Of a stretch of 20,499 nucleotides of DNA, positions 1 through 7,104 are shown one piece after another (within the stretch, counting starts at the first letter, position 1; each line of letters starts with the position of its first letter). The stretch spans positions 1-20,499 of the IMG/VR virus record IMGVR_UViG_3300044910_000335, one strand, 5' to 3'. The stretch comes from a virus. The notes beneath the pieces were generated by a model. It made no database searches, was not told the origin of the DNA, and saw nothing but the letters and a program-made list of their open reading frames with translations. Made by a program: the position numbers and the translations under genes.

Positions 1-2
1 TC

Positions 3-299
3 GGGCACAACGGGATGCCAGGACTCGCCATCATCAGAACCGAAGTGTGGCGCAAGATTCCGTACCGCACCCACAAGTACGTTGATTGGATTCACTGGTG
101 CGAGATGCGAGCCCACGGCTACCGGGCCACGTTTGATACCGCTGTCCGCTGGACATGGCACCGCCATGACGATGCCCTCACCGCAGCCGACGACCAGCAG
201 GCAGTCAACGACGTCATCATCTTTGCGAACCTGTTGAGGGAAGGTCGAGTGATACCGGGTGAAGAATGGCCGCCACGGCTCAAACCGTTAGCGACTTGA
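3..299 (+). CDS. Glycosyltransferase-like protein, C-terminal part (cut by window edge)
   Basis: Open from the first complete codon, so the 5' end lies outside the window; the ATG at 15 is probably internal. The visible 98 residues are rich in Trp and His, with MPGLAIIRTEVWRKIPY followed by a VDWIHWCEMRAHGY stretch. This resembles the C-terminal part of GT-A-type glycosyltransferases, where such segments close the acceptor side of the fold. That reading is family resemblance by eye, because the nucleotide-sugar site is not visible. It overlaps the next gene by 34 bases, so the two are probably co-translated. Together they suggest sugar modification of virion proteins or host glycans. The final residues are those of the overlap and are probably not functionally important. 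Confidence 0.5.
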   Translation, partial: GHNGMPGLAIIRTEVWRKIPYRTHKYVDWIHWCEMRAHGYRATFDTAVRWTWHRHDDALTAADDQQAVNDVIIFANLLREGRVIPGEEWPPRLKPLAT

Positions 300-901
300 A
301 AGGTATTTGGAGCGGACAAACCGTCTGGGTTGTCGGCTCCGGACCGAGCCTTGAGACCACACCACCCGAGTTCTACGACGACAAGCGCGTGGTCTCAATC
401 AACATGTCGGCGTTCTACTACGGCATCAAACGATTCGTGATTGCCAGCAACTATTCGCGTCACAACGACGTCATGCAGAAGATGTGCGACGAGCACCCCG
501 AATACCTGATGGTCACACCGGACTGCGACGTCGGCATCGCCAACGGTGAGCCGACGCATCCGACGCTCGGCAACAATCTCACCTTTCGTCCACGGTGGCC
601 TGTCTGGAACCCGATGGACGGCTGGCCTACGAACCCTGATTCTCTGGTCGTTGGTGGCAACTCGTCGGCGATTGCGATGCATCTCGCCGCCTACATGGGT
701 TGTGTCGAGATGCGTCTGATCGGTGTGGACATGTCGACGGTGGGTGGTAAATCGTCATACACCGGGTACATCAACTACGGTGTGCCGCCCGCGTTCGAGG
801 GTGCGATGCAACAGTTGCGAATCGTCGCCAACCGATTGCGCAACGATTACGGCTGCGAGATACTCAGGTTCGTGGGTTCTGCTTGGGAACCTGTTGAGTA
901 G
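266..901 (+). CDS. DUF115/MptE-like protein
   Basis: This 211-residue protein opens with a Rossmann-like glycine motif, VWVVGSGPSL (residues 20-29). Further on it has a GGNSSAIAMHLAAYMGC helix (about 130-146) and LIGVDMS (151-157). This pattern is typical of the DUF115 family, which includes 6-hydroxymethylpterin pyrophosphokinase-like enzymes and bacterial motility accessory factors that act in surface glycan or flagellin modification. In phages these proteins usually accompany glycosyltransferase genes, as here. I chose the ATG at 266 although it overlaps the preceding gene; a TTG at 296, which overlaps the upstream stop, is an alternative. The substrate cannot be told from sequence. Its stop codon TAG is the first half of a -10-like hexamer in front of the next gene. 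Confidence 0.7.
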   Translation: MAATAQTVSDLKGIWSGQTVWVVGSGPSLETTPPEFYDDKRVVSINMSAFYYGIKRFVIASNYSRHNDVMQKMCDEHPEYLMVTPDCDVGIANGEPTHPTLGNNLTFRPRWPVWNPMDGWPTNPDSLVVGGNSSAIAMHLAAYMGCVEMRLIGVDMSTVGGKSSYTGYINYGVPPAFEGAMQQLRIVANRLRNDYGCEILRFVGSAWEPVE

Positions 902-904
902 GAT
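899..904 (+). promoter_or_regulatory. Candidate -10 element, leaderless start of the connector gene
   Basis: TAGGAT lies 9 bases before the ATG at 914. There is no Shine-Dalgarno sequence between them and no clear -35 hexamer. The hexamer begins with the stop codon of the upstream gene. This arrangement fits actinobacterial leaderless promoters, but it could be chance. Confidence 0.3.
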
Positions 905-913
905 TGACCTGTC

Positions 914-1540
914 ATGGCGACCAACGGCTACGCAACATTGGCAGAAGTAAAGGCAGCTCTACGGATCGGGACAGCCGACACCGTTGACGACGTGCTGATA
1001 GACAACTGCATCGGTGCCGCATCACGCCTCATCGACGGCTACTGCAACCGCCAATTCTGGGCATACTCCTCGGCAACCGTCCGCGTCTATCAGGCGAACA
1101 CCGAATACGTCTGCGACATCGACGACGTCTATTCCACCAGCGGATTCATCCTCAAGACCTCCACGTTCGCCGACGGCAACTTTGACGTCACCTGGGCATC
1201 GACCGACGTGCAGCTCGAACCGTTGAACGGCGTGCTTGATGGACTCACTTGGTCGTACAACAAATTGCGTGCCATCGGCGACTACCTGTTCCCGACCGTC
1301 AACGCCAACTACGGCGAACAAGCACTCGTGCAAGTCACCGCCCTCTATGGCTGGGCAAGCGTCCCTGAGCCCATCAAACAAGCCTGCATCATTCAGTCGT
1401 CACGCATCTTCAAGCGATACGATTCGCCGCTCGGCGTCGCAGGCTTCGGCGATCTCGGCGCAATCCGCGTCTCTCGATTCCTCGACCCTGACATGGCTCA
1501 GCTCGTCGAGCCGTATCGACGCATGCGGATGTTCGCCTAA
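914..1540 (+). CDS. Head-tail connector (gp6/neck-like) protein
   Basis: This 208-residue protein begins with GYATLAEVKAALRI, followed by the LIDNCIGAASRLIDGYC segment (about 29-44). That combination is characteristic of phage head-tail connector proteins of the HK97 gp6/SPP1 gp15 type: an N-terminal helical bundle that joins the portal ring to the tail. A C-terminal helix containing PIKQACIIQSSRIFKRYD also fits this family. Its position fits a head completion protein: after the presumed capsid region and directly before a tail terminator-like gene and the major tail protein. The gene has no visible ribosome binding site; TAGGAT lies 9 bases upstream. It overlaps the next gene by one base (TAATG). 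Confidence 0.75.
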   Translation: MATNGYATLAEVKAALRIGTADTVDDVLIDNCIGAASRLIDGYCNRQFWAYSSATVRVYQANTEYVCDIDDVYSTSGFILKTSTFADGNFDVTWASTDVQLEPLNGVLDGLTWSYNKLRAIGDYLFPTVNANYGEQALVQVTALYGWASVPEPIKQACIIQSSRIFKRYDSPLGVAGFGDLGAIRVSRFLDPDMAQLVEPYRRMRMFA

Positions 1541-1950
1541 TGCCAGCCACAATCAGCCAAGTCAAAGACGGCCTCAAAGCCGCCATCAACACCGTCTCTG
1601 GTCTGCGTGCATTCGACTACCAGCCCGACCAGGTCAATCCTCCGTTTGCGTGGCCGACGCTCGACACCATCACCTACCACCAGACCGGCATGAACAACGG
1701 TGGCGTCGTCATGAACTTCACCGTCACGCTCGTCGTCAACCGAGCAGCGGAACGAGTTGCTCAAGACCAGTTAGATCAATACATGTCATGGGATGGGGCC
1801 AAGTCGCTTCGTGCCGCCATCGAAGCCGACCGCACACTTGGCGGAGTCTGCGACGACCTCATCGTCACCAACGCCGAGAACCTCACCAACATCGATGCGA
1901 ATGACACGCTGTATCTGGCGGTCGATTTCAAGGTCACGGTGTACGCTTAG
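1540..1950 (+). CDS. Tail terminator-like / minor neck protein
   Basis: A 136-residue protein starting inside the TAATG junction with the connector gene and without its own Shine-Dalgarno, so it probably relies on re-initiation. It has the form common for siphovirus tail terminator proteins: an N-terminal helix (ISQVKDGLKAAINTV), a beta-rich centre (GVVMNFTVTLVVNR) and a C-terminal strand (YLAVDFKVTVYA). Terminators cap the tail tube and join it to the neck. Assignment rests mainly on length, fold pattern and position between the connector and the major tail protein. No catalytic motif is present. A general minor tail or neck protein remains possible. Confidence 0.6.
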   Translation: MPATISQVKDGLKAAINTVSGLRAFDYQPDQVNPPFAWPTLDTITYHQTGMNNGGVVMNFTVTLVVNRAAERVAQDQLDQYMSWDGAKSLRAAIEADRTLGGVCDDLIVTNAENLTNIDANDTLYLAVDFKVTVYA

Positions 1951-1953
1951 AAC

Positions 1954-2124
1954 ATGGCAAAATACCTTGTATCCGGACCATTTCCTGTCACCGGCGTAAA
2001 ACCTGGCGGCTATGTGGACGGAAGCGGAATCGACAATGTAGAGTTGTTGCTGCAAGCCGGTGTCCTCACACTGGTCGAAGAATCCAAAAAACCTCTAAAG
2101 GCCGATAAGGCAGGAGAAAAATAG
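1954..2124 (+). CDS. Small conserved-type protein before the major tail gene
   Basis: A 56-residue open frame that fills the gap between the terminator-like gene and the major tail protein exactly, with 3 bases before and 2 after. It starts MAKYLVSGPFPVTGVKPGGY, contains a short amphipathic stretch (NVELLLQAGVLTLVEE) and ends in a Lys/Ala/Glu-rich tail. Short proteins with a SGPFPVTG-like start occur at this position in actinophage tail operons, but I know of no established function; a head-tail joining accessory role is a guess. There is no Shine-Dalgarno; TACGCT lies 6 bases before the ATG. Confidence 0.65.
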   Translation: MAKYLVSGPFPVTGVKPGGYVDGSGIDNVELLLQAGVLTLVEESKKPLKADKAGEK

Positions 2125-2126
2125 TC

Positions 2127-2534
2127 ATGGCAAAGTTGGTCCTCAAAGACGCGAACATCGTGTTCAACGGCACGGATGTGAGTGCGAATGTGGCGAGTGT
2201 GAGTTTGTCGACAACCGCGGCTGAGGTTGCGACCACGGCGTTCGGGTCTTCTGCGGTCACGAGGGTCTCAGGGTTGGTGGACAACTCGGTGACGTTCAGC
2301 ATCCACAACGACTACAACGCCATCGACGGAATCTTCTTCCCACTCGTCGGCTCAACCGCAGTCACCTGCGTCATCAAGCCCAATGGCACCGCAGTCGCAT
2401 CCCCGACGAACCCGTCGTACACCTTCTCGGTTCTCGTGACCGAGTGGACACCGGTCAACGGTGCGGTCGGCGAACTCGCCACCGCCGACGTGACGTTCCC
2501 GATTTCGGGTGCCATCACCAAGGGCACTGCCTGA
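2127..2534 (+). CDS. Major tail (tail tube) protein
   Basis: 135 residues, almost wholly beta-strand in pattern with many Thr, Val and Ser. It starts MAKLVLKDANIVFNGTDVS and ends in ADVTFPISGAITKGT, a closing strand typical of phage tail tube subunits, which stack as hexameric rings around the DNA channel. Position supports the call: it directly precedes the tail assembly chaperone pair and the tape measure region. AGGAG lies about 10 bases upstream of the ATG. The length is short but within the range of small actinophage tube proteins. Codon use is GC-rich, unlike the genes that follow. Confidence 0.8.
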   Translation: MAKLVLKDANIVFNGTDVSANVASVSLSTTAAEVATTAFGSSAVTRVSGLVDNSVTFSIHNDYNAIDGIFFPLVGSTAVTCVIKPNGTAVASPTNPSYTFSVLVTEWTPVNGAVGELATADVTFPISGAITKGTA

Positions 2535-2565
2535 TTCCAATCCACCTAACCTGCGGAGGTAGAAA

Positions 2566-2850
2566 ATGAAATTAGTCCTTTGGATTCATCGCTCCAACGA
2601 TGAATCACAAGAGTGCGTTGCCGAATTTGTGGACTTCGTCAAATACGAAGAAATCCATAACGTTTCAATGTCCAAAGTAGAACAGGACATCAAAATTCGT
2701 GACTTGGCTTGGTTGGCGTGGCATTCAGAAAAACGTCGCAACAAGACCACGCTTGATTTCGACAAATGGCTTGAGACTGTTGCCAATATCAGTCTCGACG
2801 CTGGGGACGGTCAAATCGTCCCTTTGGAGAAGACTCAGCCCACTGGATGA
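2566..2850 (+). CDS. Tail assembly chaperone, short (G-type) form
   Basis: This 94-residue frame directly follows the major tail protein and has a strong Shine-Dalgarno (GGAGGT, 6-7 bases before the ATG). It is mostly helical. IRDLAWLAWHSEKRR (residues 44-58) and LDFDKWLETV (63-72) match the usual chaperone pattern of a DLAWLA helix followed by a WL-containing helix. Chaperones of the lambda gpG/gpGT type coat the tape measure protein while the tail tube assembles. The frame stops at 2848-2850 inside an ATGA overlap with a second frame. Seven codons before its stop lies a canonical -1 slippery heptamer, so this is probably the unshifted product of a pair. Confidence 0.8.
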   Translation: MKLVLWIHRSNDESQECVAEFVDFVKYEEIHNVSMSKVEQDIKIRDLAWLAWHSEKRRNKTTLDFDKWLETVANISLDAGDGQIVPLEKTQPTG

Positions 2851-2987
2851 TCGCCTATTTGGCGTGCGAGACGGGGATTGCCCCATCTCAACTGTTGGCT
2901 GAGTCACCACGAATGATTTGGACGATGCAAAAATATTTACACTGGCGTTTTATCAAACAGAATCCAAAGACGCCCTACACTCGCTGA
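2566..2987 (+). CDS. Tail assembly chaperone, frameshifted (GT-type) fusion
   Basis: The predicted -1 frameshift product is 140 residues: 87 from the first frame through Leu87, then 53 from the second frame starting at 2826. The joined sequence runs IVPL-GEDSAHWMIAYLACE and then TGIAPSQLLAESPRMIW. The second frame has its own ATG at 2847, but in the shifted frame it is open well upstream, back to 2775. Its content (a helix, then TGIAPSQLL, then a helix ending WTMQKYLHWR) is typical of the T half of siphovirus chaperones. Reading it as a free 46-residue protein from 2847 is the alternative. The fusion is inferred from sequence; the shift efficiency is unknown. Confidence 0.7.
2820..2826 (+). 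promoter_or_regulatory. -1 programmed ribosomal frameshift site CCCTTTG
   Basis: Read in the chaperone frame as GTC CCT TTG, the heptamer is C CCT TTG and fits the X XXY YYZ rule exactly. After a one-base backward slip the ribosome reads GGA GAA GAC and enters the T-type frame, which is open to 2987. Its placement 24 bases before the first stop is typical of tail chaperone frameshifts. Confidence 0.7.
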
Positions 2988-2988
2988 T

Positions 2989-3573
2989 ATGCCGAAGGTC
3001 TCTAGCGGTACTCGGATAGCTTCCGGACGCGCAGGAGATGTCGCCTTCGCAGCACCAGGTCTATTGGAATTCTTGCGTGACGCCAGTCAAGCGCAAGAAG
3101 GTTTCAACAAGCAGATGCGCAAGGCCGCCGAAGCCGTCGCACAAAAGGTAGTTGACGACGCAAAAAGAAACGCCGCAGCCCAACCGCCTCATGGAAAACC
3201 ACGTCCTGGATCATCGGGACGTTCTCAAGCACAGGTCGTTGTGAACGGATTGCGTGCCAGACGCGACCGCATCCCAACCATCAAACTCGATCACAACAAG
3301 CTCTACCCTTCTAAATCGCGGTCAAATACCAAACGCACACGAGGCAAAGCCTTTGGTCCTGGTCTGACTAGAAAAGTCACCATGGGCGACGTTTTTTTCG
3401 GTGCCGAATTTGGTGGTCAAGCGCGACCTCGCACTCAGCAATTCCTGCGACATCGCGGTAGGCAAGGATATTTCTTCTGGCAAGCAGTTAGAGACAACAA
3501 GTCCTACATCGTCAAAGAATATTCTGACGCCATCGAACGAGTATTGAAAGAACTTGCCAAGGGAGCCAAATAG
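2989..3573 (+). CDS. HK97 gp10-like tail completion protein
   Basis: 194 residues. The N-terminal third is helical (KQMRKAAEAVAQKVVDDAKR, about 41-60). The signature comes later: FFGAEFGG, then RTQQFLRHRGRQGYFFWQAV (about 149-168) and a C-terminal helix. The GxEFG...FxxHRGRQGYFFW pattern is typical of HK97 gp10-type minor tail or tail completion proteins. These are usually encoded between the connector and the terminator, so the position after the chaperones is unusual. A very basic middle section (KSRSNTKRTRGK) may contact nucleic acid or acidic partners. The ATG has no Shine-Dalgarno and is preceded by TACACT 7 bases upstream. Codon use is less GC-rich than upstream genes. Confidence 0.7.
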   Translation: MPKVSSGTRIASGRAGDVAFAAPGLLEFLRDASQAQEGFNKQMRKAAEAVAQKVVDDAKRNAAAQPPHGKPRPGSSGRSQAQVVVNGLRARRDRIPTIKLDHNKLYPSKSRSNTKRTRGKAFGPGLTRKVTMGDVFFGAEFGGQARPRTQQFLRHRGRQGYFFWQAVRDNKSYIVKEYSDAIERVLKELAKGAK

Positions 3574-3582
3574 GCGTAGTCT
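3554..3582 (+). promoter_or_regulatory. Sigma-70-type promoter inside the tail cluster
   Basis: TTGCCA (3554-3559), a spacer of exactly 17 bases, then TAGTCT (3577-3582). It overlaps the end of the gp10-like gene and points at the primase-like gene at 3609. Transcription would start near 3589. The following leader carries AAGGAG (3596-3601), 7 bases before the ATG. Confidence 0.55.
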
Positions 3583-3608
3583 GATTCCACAACATAAGGA
3601 GCCCGCCA

Positions 3609-4325
3609 ATGCCCCGCCAACTAATCAGTGCCGTCAAATTTCGTGACGTCAAATCCAATCAACCGCAGAAGTTCGCCATCTCCTGGAAGGGATTGAGCAG
3701 CCTGCTGCAAATCAGCGAGGCAAGAAGCGATAAGACGCAACGCGAACTCTGGTCCCCAGTCACCTATTTCAACGGCACGACCCGAGGCAACCGCAATGTC
3801 CAATACGTCACCTGTCTCGTCGTCGACATGGACGGCGAAGCATTCGACCATGCACGACTAGACGGCTTGGAATATCTCGCCTACACCACCTGGTCACACA
3901 CGCCAGAAGACCAGCACTGGCACCTCGTCCTGCCACTTGCCTACCCGGTTCCTGCTGATCGTTGGCACGAAGTCTGGACTCATTTGCATGAACGCATCAA
4001 CGTCGTCGGTGACCCGCAGACCAAAGATCCTGCACGCATCTTCTACCGACCGCAACACAAACCGCTGACGACTCCCGACATCAAGATTGGGTTTGGCGAA
4101 TTCATTGACCCCGACCTCGAAGCAATTTTCGTGCCTCGACCACGAATCGCACCAAACCCGAAATCTGCAGAAATTCGACAATCAACGAATTCTCATTGGC
4201 GACCCGAATCATGGTGGAATGAACCGCAGGATTTAAGTCGTTTCGCCGGTTTGACACAGTCACAAATAGCTGCCAAATTGCTTGATGAGTTTAGAGAACT
4301 GAGAAAGAGCTGGGTTTTTGACTGA
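3609..4325 (+). CDS. Primase-polymerase-like (AEP-type) protein in the tail cluster
   Basis: 238 residues. The core carries VTCLVVDMDGEAFD, with an Asp-x-Asp pair at 73-75 like the metal site of archaeo-eukaryotic primases. It is followed by YTTWSHTPEDQHWHLVLPLA (92-111), VPADRWHEVWTHL, and DPQTKDPARIFYRP (135-148). The DxDG...HTP...LVLPL...DPxRxFYxP order is found in primase or replication-initiation domains of phages and plasmids. No helicase or zinc domain is present, so it is a single-domain protein. It has a strong AAGGAG site, its own promoter, and sits between tail completion and tape measure genes. That makes it a likely moron or displaced replication gene. The fold assignment comes from motifs seen by eye. 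A catalytically inactive or different nucleotide-binding role is possible. Confidence 0.55.
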   Translation: MPRQLISAVKFRDVKSNQPQKFAISWKGLSSLLQISEARSDKTQRELWSPVTYFNGTTRGNRNVQYVTCLVVDMDGEAFDHARLDGLEYLAYTTWSHTPEDQHWHLVLPLAYPVPADRWHEVWTHLHERINVVGDPQTKDPARIFYRPQHKPLTTPDIKIGFGEFIDPDLEAIFVPRPRIAPNPKSAEIRQSTNSHWRPESWWNEPQDLSRFAGLTQSQIAAKLLDEFRELRKSWVFD

Positions 4326-4326
4326 G

Positions 4327-4332
4327 TAGAAT
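4327..4332 (+). promoter_or_regulatory. Candidate -10 element, leaderless start of the tape measure gene
   Basis: TAGAAT ends 8 bases before the ATG at 4341. No Shine-Dalgarno is present in the 15 bases between the upstream stop and this ATG, and no -35 hexamer is evident. The spacing fits a transcript starting at or next to the A of the ATG. Confidence 0.35.
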
Positions 4333-4340
4333 CGTCGCTC

Positions 4341-7103
4341 ATGGCCGTTGAGCGTCAATTTATCGTCAAGTTGCTTGCCGACCCCAAGCAACTTATCGCC
4401 GATTTTCAATTAGTTCGAGGCGAAGCCGAGAAAACCTTTGGCATCTCCAATGCCAAACTCCAACAACTGCTACCTGGTTTCAAGGTATTGACGACTGCTG
4501 CGGCAGGCGTATTCGGAGGCTTGGTCGCTGGAGCAGGATTGGCGGTCAAAGCAGCAGCCGAAAACGAGGCGGCTCAACAACGACTTGCTCAAATTCTCCG
4601 AACGACTGGCAAAGCAACCTCCGATCAAATCAAGGGTCTCAATGAGCAGGCTGATGCACTTGAACGTGTTGGCGTTGTTTCGGGTGGCAATATCACTGCG
4701 TTGCAGGCTCAGCTTGCGACCTTTGATTTGCAGGCAGACACGATTGCCAAATTGACGCCGGCGATTGCCGACTATGTCGTCGCCGAAAAGGGTGCGACGG
4801 CCAGTGCCGAAGATTTCAAGTCAATGACCAACGGTCTTGCACAAGCATTGAATGGTCAATTCGGGGCGTTGACCCGGGTGGGCTTCGTGCTCGATGACAC
4901 AACAAAAGAACTGATTTCCAATGGAACTGAAGCCGAACGTGCCGCAGCTCTAGTCGAAGTCTTGAACTCCACTTATGGCGGTTTTAATGCTTCATTAAGG
5001 GAGACGACAGAAGGTCGAATGATTGCTCTTCGCAATTCGTTGGGCAAACTTCAAGAAGATATCGGCAAAATCCTCCTTCCGTTATTTGAGAATCTTGTGG
5101 GCGTGCTGGCGAAATTCGCATCGTTCGCTGCTCAAAACAGCACAATAATCGCGATATTGGCTGGAGGCGTCGGAGTTCTCTCCGTCGCCATTCTCGGTCT
5201 TGCCGGATATCTAAAAATCGCAGCTCTACAAAAGCGAGCCCTCAATGACGAATTCTTGAAAGGTCTGGTCACATTCAAGACTGCAGAAGGGCAGATGACC
5301 GCAACCGGAAAAGCAATCGTCGGCGTAGGAAAAGCCCTTGCGGTGGTTGCGGCCGCTGAAGGCACTTTTGCTGTCGTGAATGCAGTCGGAAATTCGGCTG
5401 CCAAAACTGCCGATCAAGTCAAAGCATTGACCGTTGCATTGAATGAGTTTGGTAAGGCTGGTGAAAAAGAACCCGAAAAAGTTTTGGAAGAATTTACAAG
5501 GCTCGCTCAAACAATCGGTCAAGAACTTCGATTGAAAGACATCTTCATTCAGTTCGGTCGAGAATTTCAATTGGTGGCCAACGGAATTTCTGTTGATATT
5601 GAATTAGCCGATGAGGCTTTCCGCAAATTTTTGGACAGCGATCCGCAGAAAGCCGCAGCCATTGTTCAAGCTCTTCAAGATCAACTTGCTGTCACTGATC
5701 CGACGAGTCGTGCTTATCAAGACTTGAAAGATGCAATTGATCGTTATCGTGCCGCCGTCAATTTGACTCTTGCAGCACAAGGCAAGTTAAATGACGAATT
5801 GAATAAGACATCTTGGTTTGAGAAGAATACAAAAGGTCTGGCAGACCTTAAGGTCGCACACAATAACGAGGCGCGAGCTCGCCTGGCTTCCGCGGATTCC
5901 ATTAAGAATTGGAATACCGAAGCAGAGAGATTGTTTAACAAGGCCGGTAGCGGTAAATCTGCGATTGAGAAACTTGCCGACGCCCAGAAAAAATTGCAGG
6001 ATGCCGTTCGTGGTGTTTTCAGCGCACAAATTGGGGAACGCAACGCAATCGAACGAGTCACCGACGCACAGAAACAATTGAAGAACGCCGACGAGGCAGT
6101 CACCAAGGCTAAGGAAAAACTCGCTCAGGCAATCCGCGGCTACGGTCGGGACAGCAAGGAAGGTGCGGCTGCGGTCAGAAAATTGACTGATGCGCAAAGA
6201 AATCTTACTCAAGCCAATCGGGGTGTTGCCGATGCGCAACAACGTGTTCTTGATGCCGAACGCAAGATTGCGGAAATCCGAGCCAAGGCAGCGGACCCCA
6301 CCGAACAGAACGAAGCTCAACTTGCGTTGGAGCAATCTCGACTCGGATTGGAGGAGGCGACGATTCGAGTTTCCGAAGCGGAAGAAGAATTGGCAAAGAC
6401 CTTGGCCGATCCAGAGGCTTCTGCCAAAGACAAACGGAAGGCGGAACTTTCGCTTGTTTCAGCGAAGTTGAGTTTGCGTGATGCGACGATGGATCTTGGT
6501 CAGGCCGAGAAGGAATTGGCTGCGATTCGTGCGGGTACGGAAAATGCTGTCGAATTGGCGGAAGCTGAACGGGAATTGACCGACGCAAAGATTTCCGTCG
6601 AGGACGCTATTTACAATCAGAAAAAAGCTCAAGAGGAATTGAATGCCGAACAAGAGAATTACCGCAAGGTCGTCGAGGGTATTCGAGAATCCGACAAGGA
6701 ATATGTCGAATTGTCGAAAGACATTGTGGATGCCGAAGAGAATCAGGCTTCTGCGGCTCGTGGATTGCGCGATGCCAGAGAACAGGCCGCTTCAGCAACC
6801 GATTCGCTTCGCAAAGCAGAAGAGGCGTTACGAGAAAGTCGAAAAGAGGCTCGTGGTGCTGGAGTTAATGTTAAAAATGTTGTTGCCGGTGTTAAGTCTC
6901 CGATGGATTTCGGCAAAATTCCGGAACCGACTGCAAACGGAAACGGTAATCAGAATGGCGGCAACAACGGTGCCACTGTAATCATGAATATCACGAACGG
7001 CATTGGTGGCAATGCCTACCAGGTCGGCAAGGAACTCATTGAGATACTTGACCAGTACACGTCGGTGGCTGGTCCGCTTGACACGTTGATGCGCGTGGCC
7101 TGA
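4341..7103 (+). CDS. Tape measure protein
   Basis: At 920 residues this is the longest protein in the window. It has hydrophobic segments at about 48-70 (GVFGGLVAGAGLAVKAA), 266-292 and 323-350. The region SMTNGLAQALNGQFGALTRV (161-180) with ATAERAAALVEV-like text after it is typical of siphovirus tape measures. From about 530 to 840 the chain is one long series of coiled-coil heptads rich in Ala, Glu, Lys and the recurring words DAQ and DAE. It ends in an Asn/Gly-rich hinge and a short C-terminal domain. The protein sets tail length; at the usual 0.15 nm per residue the tail would be near 140 nm. Base composition is clearly lower in G+C than in the genes after 7105. The start lacks a ribosome binding site. 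Confidence 0.9.
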   Translation: MAVERQFIVKLLADPKQLIADFQLVRGEAEKTFGISNAKLQQLLPGFKVLTTAAAGVFGGLVAGAGLAVKAAAENEAAQQRLAQILRTTGKATSDQIKGLNEQADALERVGVVSGGNITALQAQLATFDLQADTIAKLTPAIADYVVAEKGATASAEDFKSMTNGLAQALNGQFGALTRVGFVLDDTTKELISNGTEAERAAALVEVLNSTYGGFNASLRETTEGRMIALRNSLGKLQEDIGKILLPLFENLVGVLAKFASFAAQNSTIIAILAGGVGVLSVAILGLAGYLKIAALQKRALNDEFLKGLVTFKTAEGQMTATGKAIVGVGKALAVVAAAEGTFAVVNAVGNSAAKTADQVKALTVALNEFGKAGEKEPEKVLEEFTRLAQTIGQELRLKDIFIQFGREFQLVANGISVDIELADEAFRKFLDSDPQKAAAIVQALQDQLAVTDPTSRAYQDLKDAIDRYRAAVNLTLAAQGKLNDELNKTSWFEKNTKGLADLKVAHNNEARARLASADSIKNWNTEAERLFNKAGSGKSAIEKLADAQKKLQDAVRGVFSAQIGERNAIERVTDAQKQLKNADEAVTKAKEKLAQAIRGYGRDSKEGAAAVRKLTDAQRNLTQANRGVADAQQRVLDAERKIAEIRAKAADPTEQNEAQLALEQSRLGLEEATIRVSEAEEELAKTLADPEASAKDKRKAELSLVSAKLSLRDATMDLGQAEKELAAIRAGTENAVELAEAERELTDAKISVEDAIYNQKKAQEELNAEQENYRKVVEGIRESDKEYVELSKDIVDAEENQASAARGLRDAREQAASATDSLRKAEEALRESRKEARGAGVNVKNVVAGVKSPMDFGKIPEPTANGNGNQNGGNNGATVIMNITNGIGGNAYQVGKELIEILDQYTSVAGPLDTLMRVA

Positions 7104-7104
7104 C

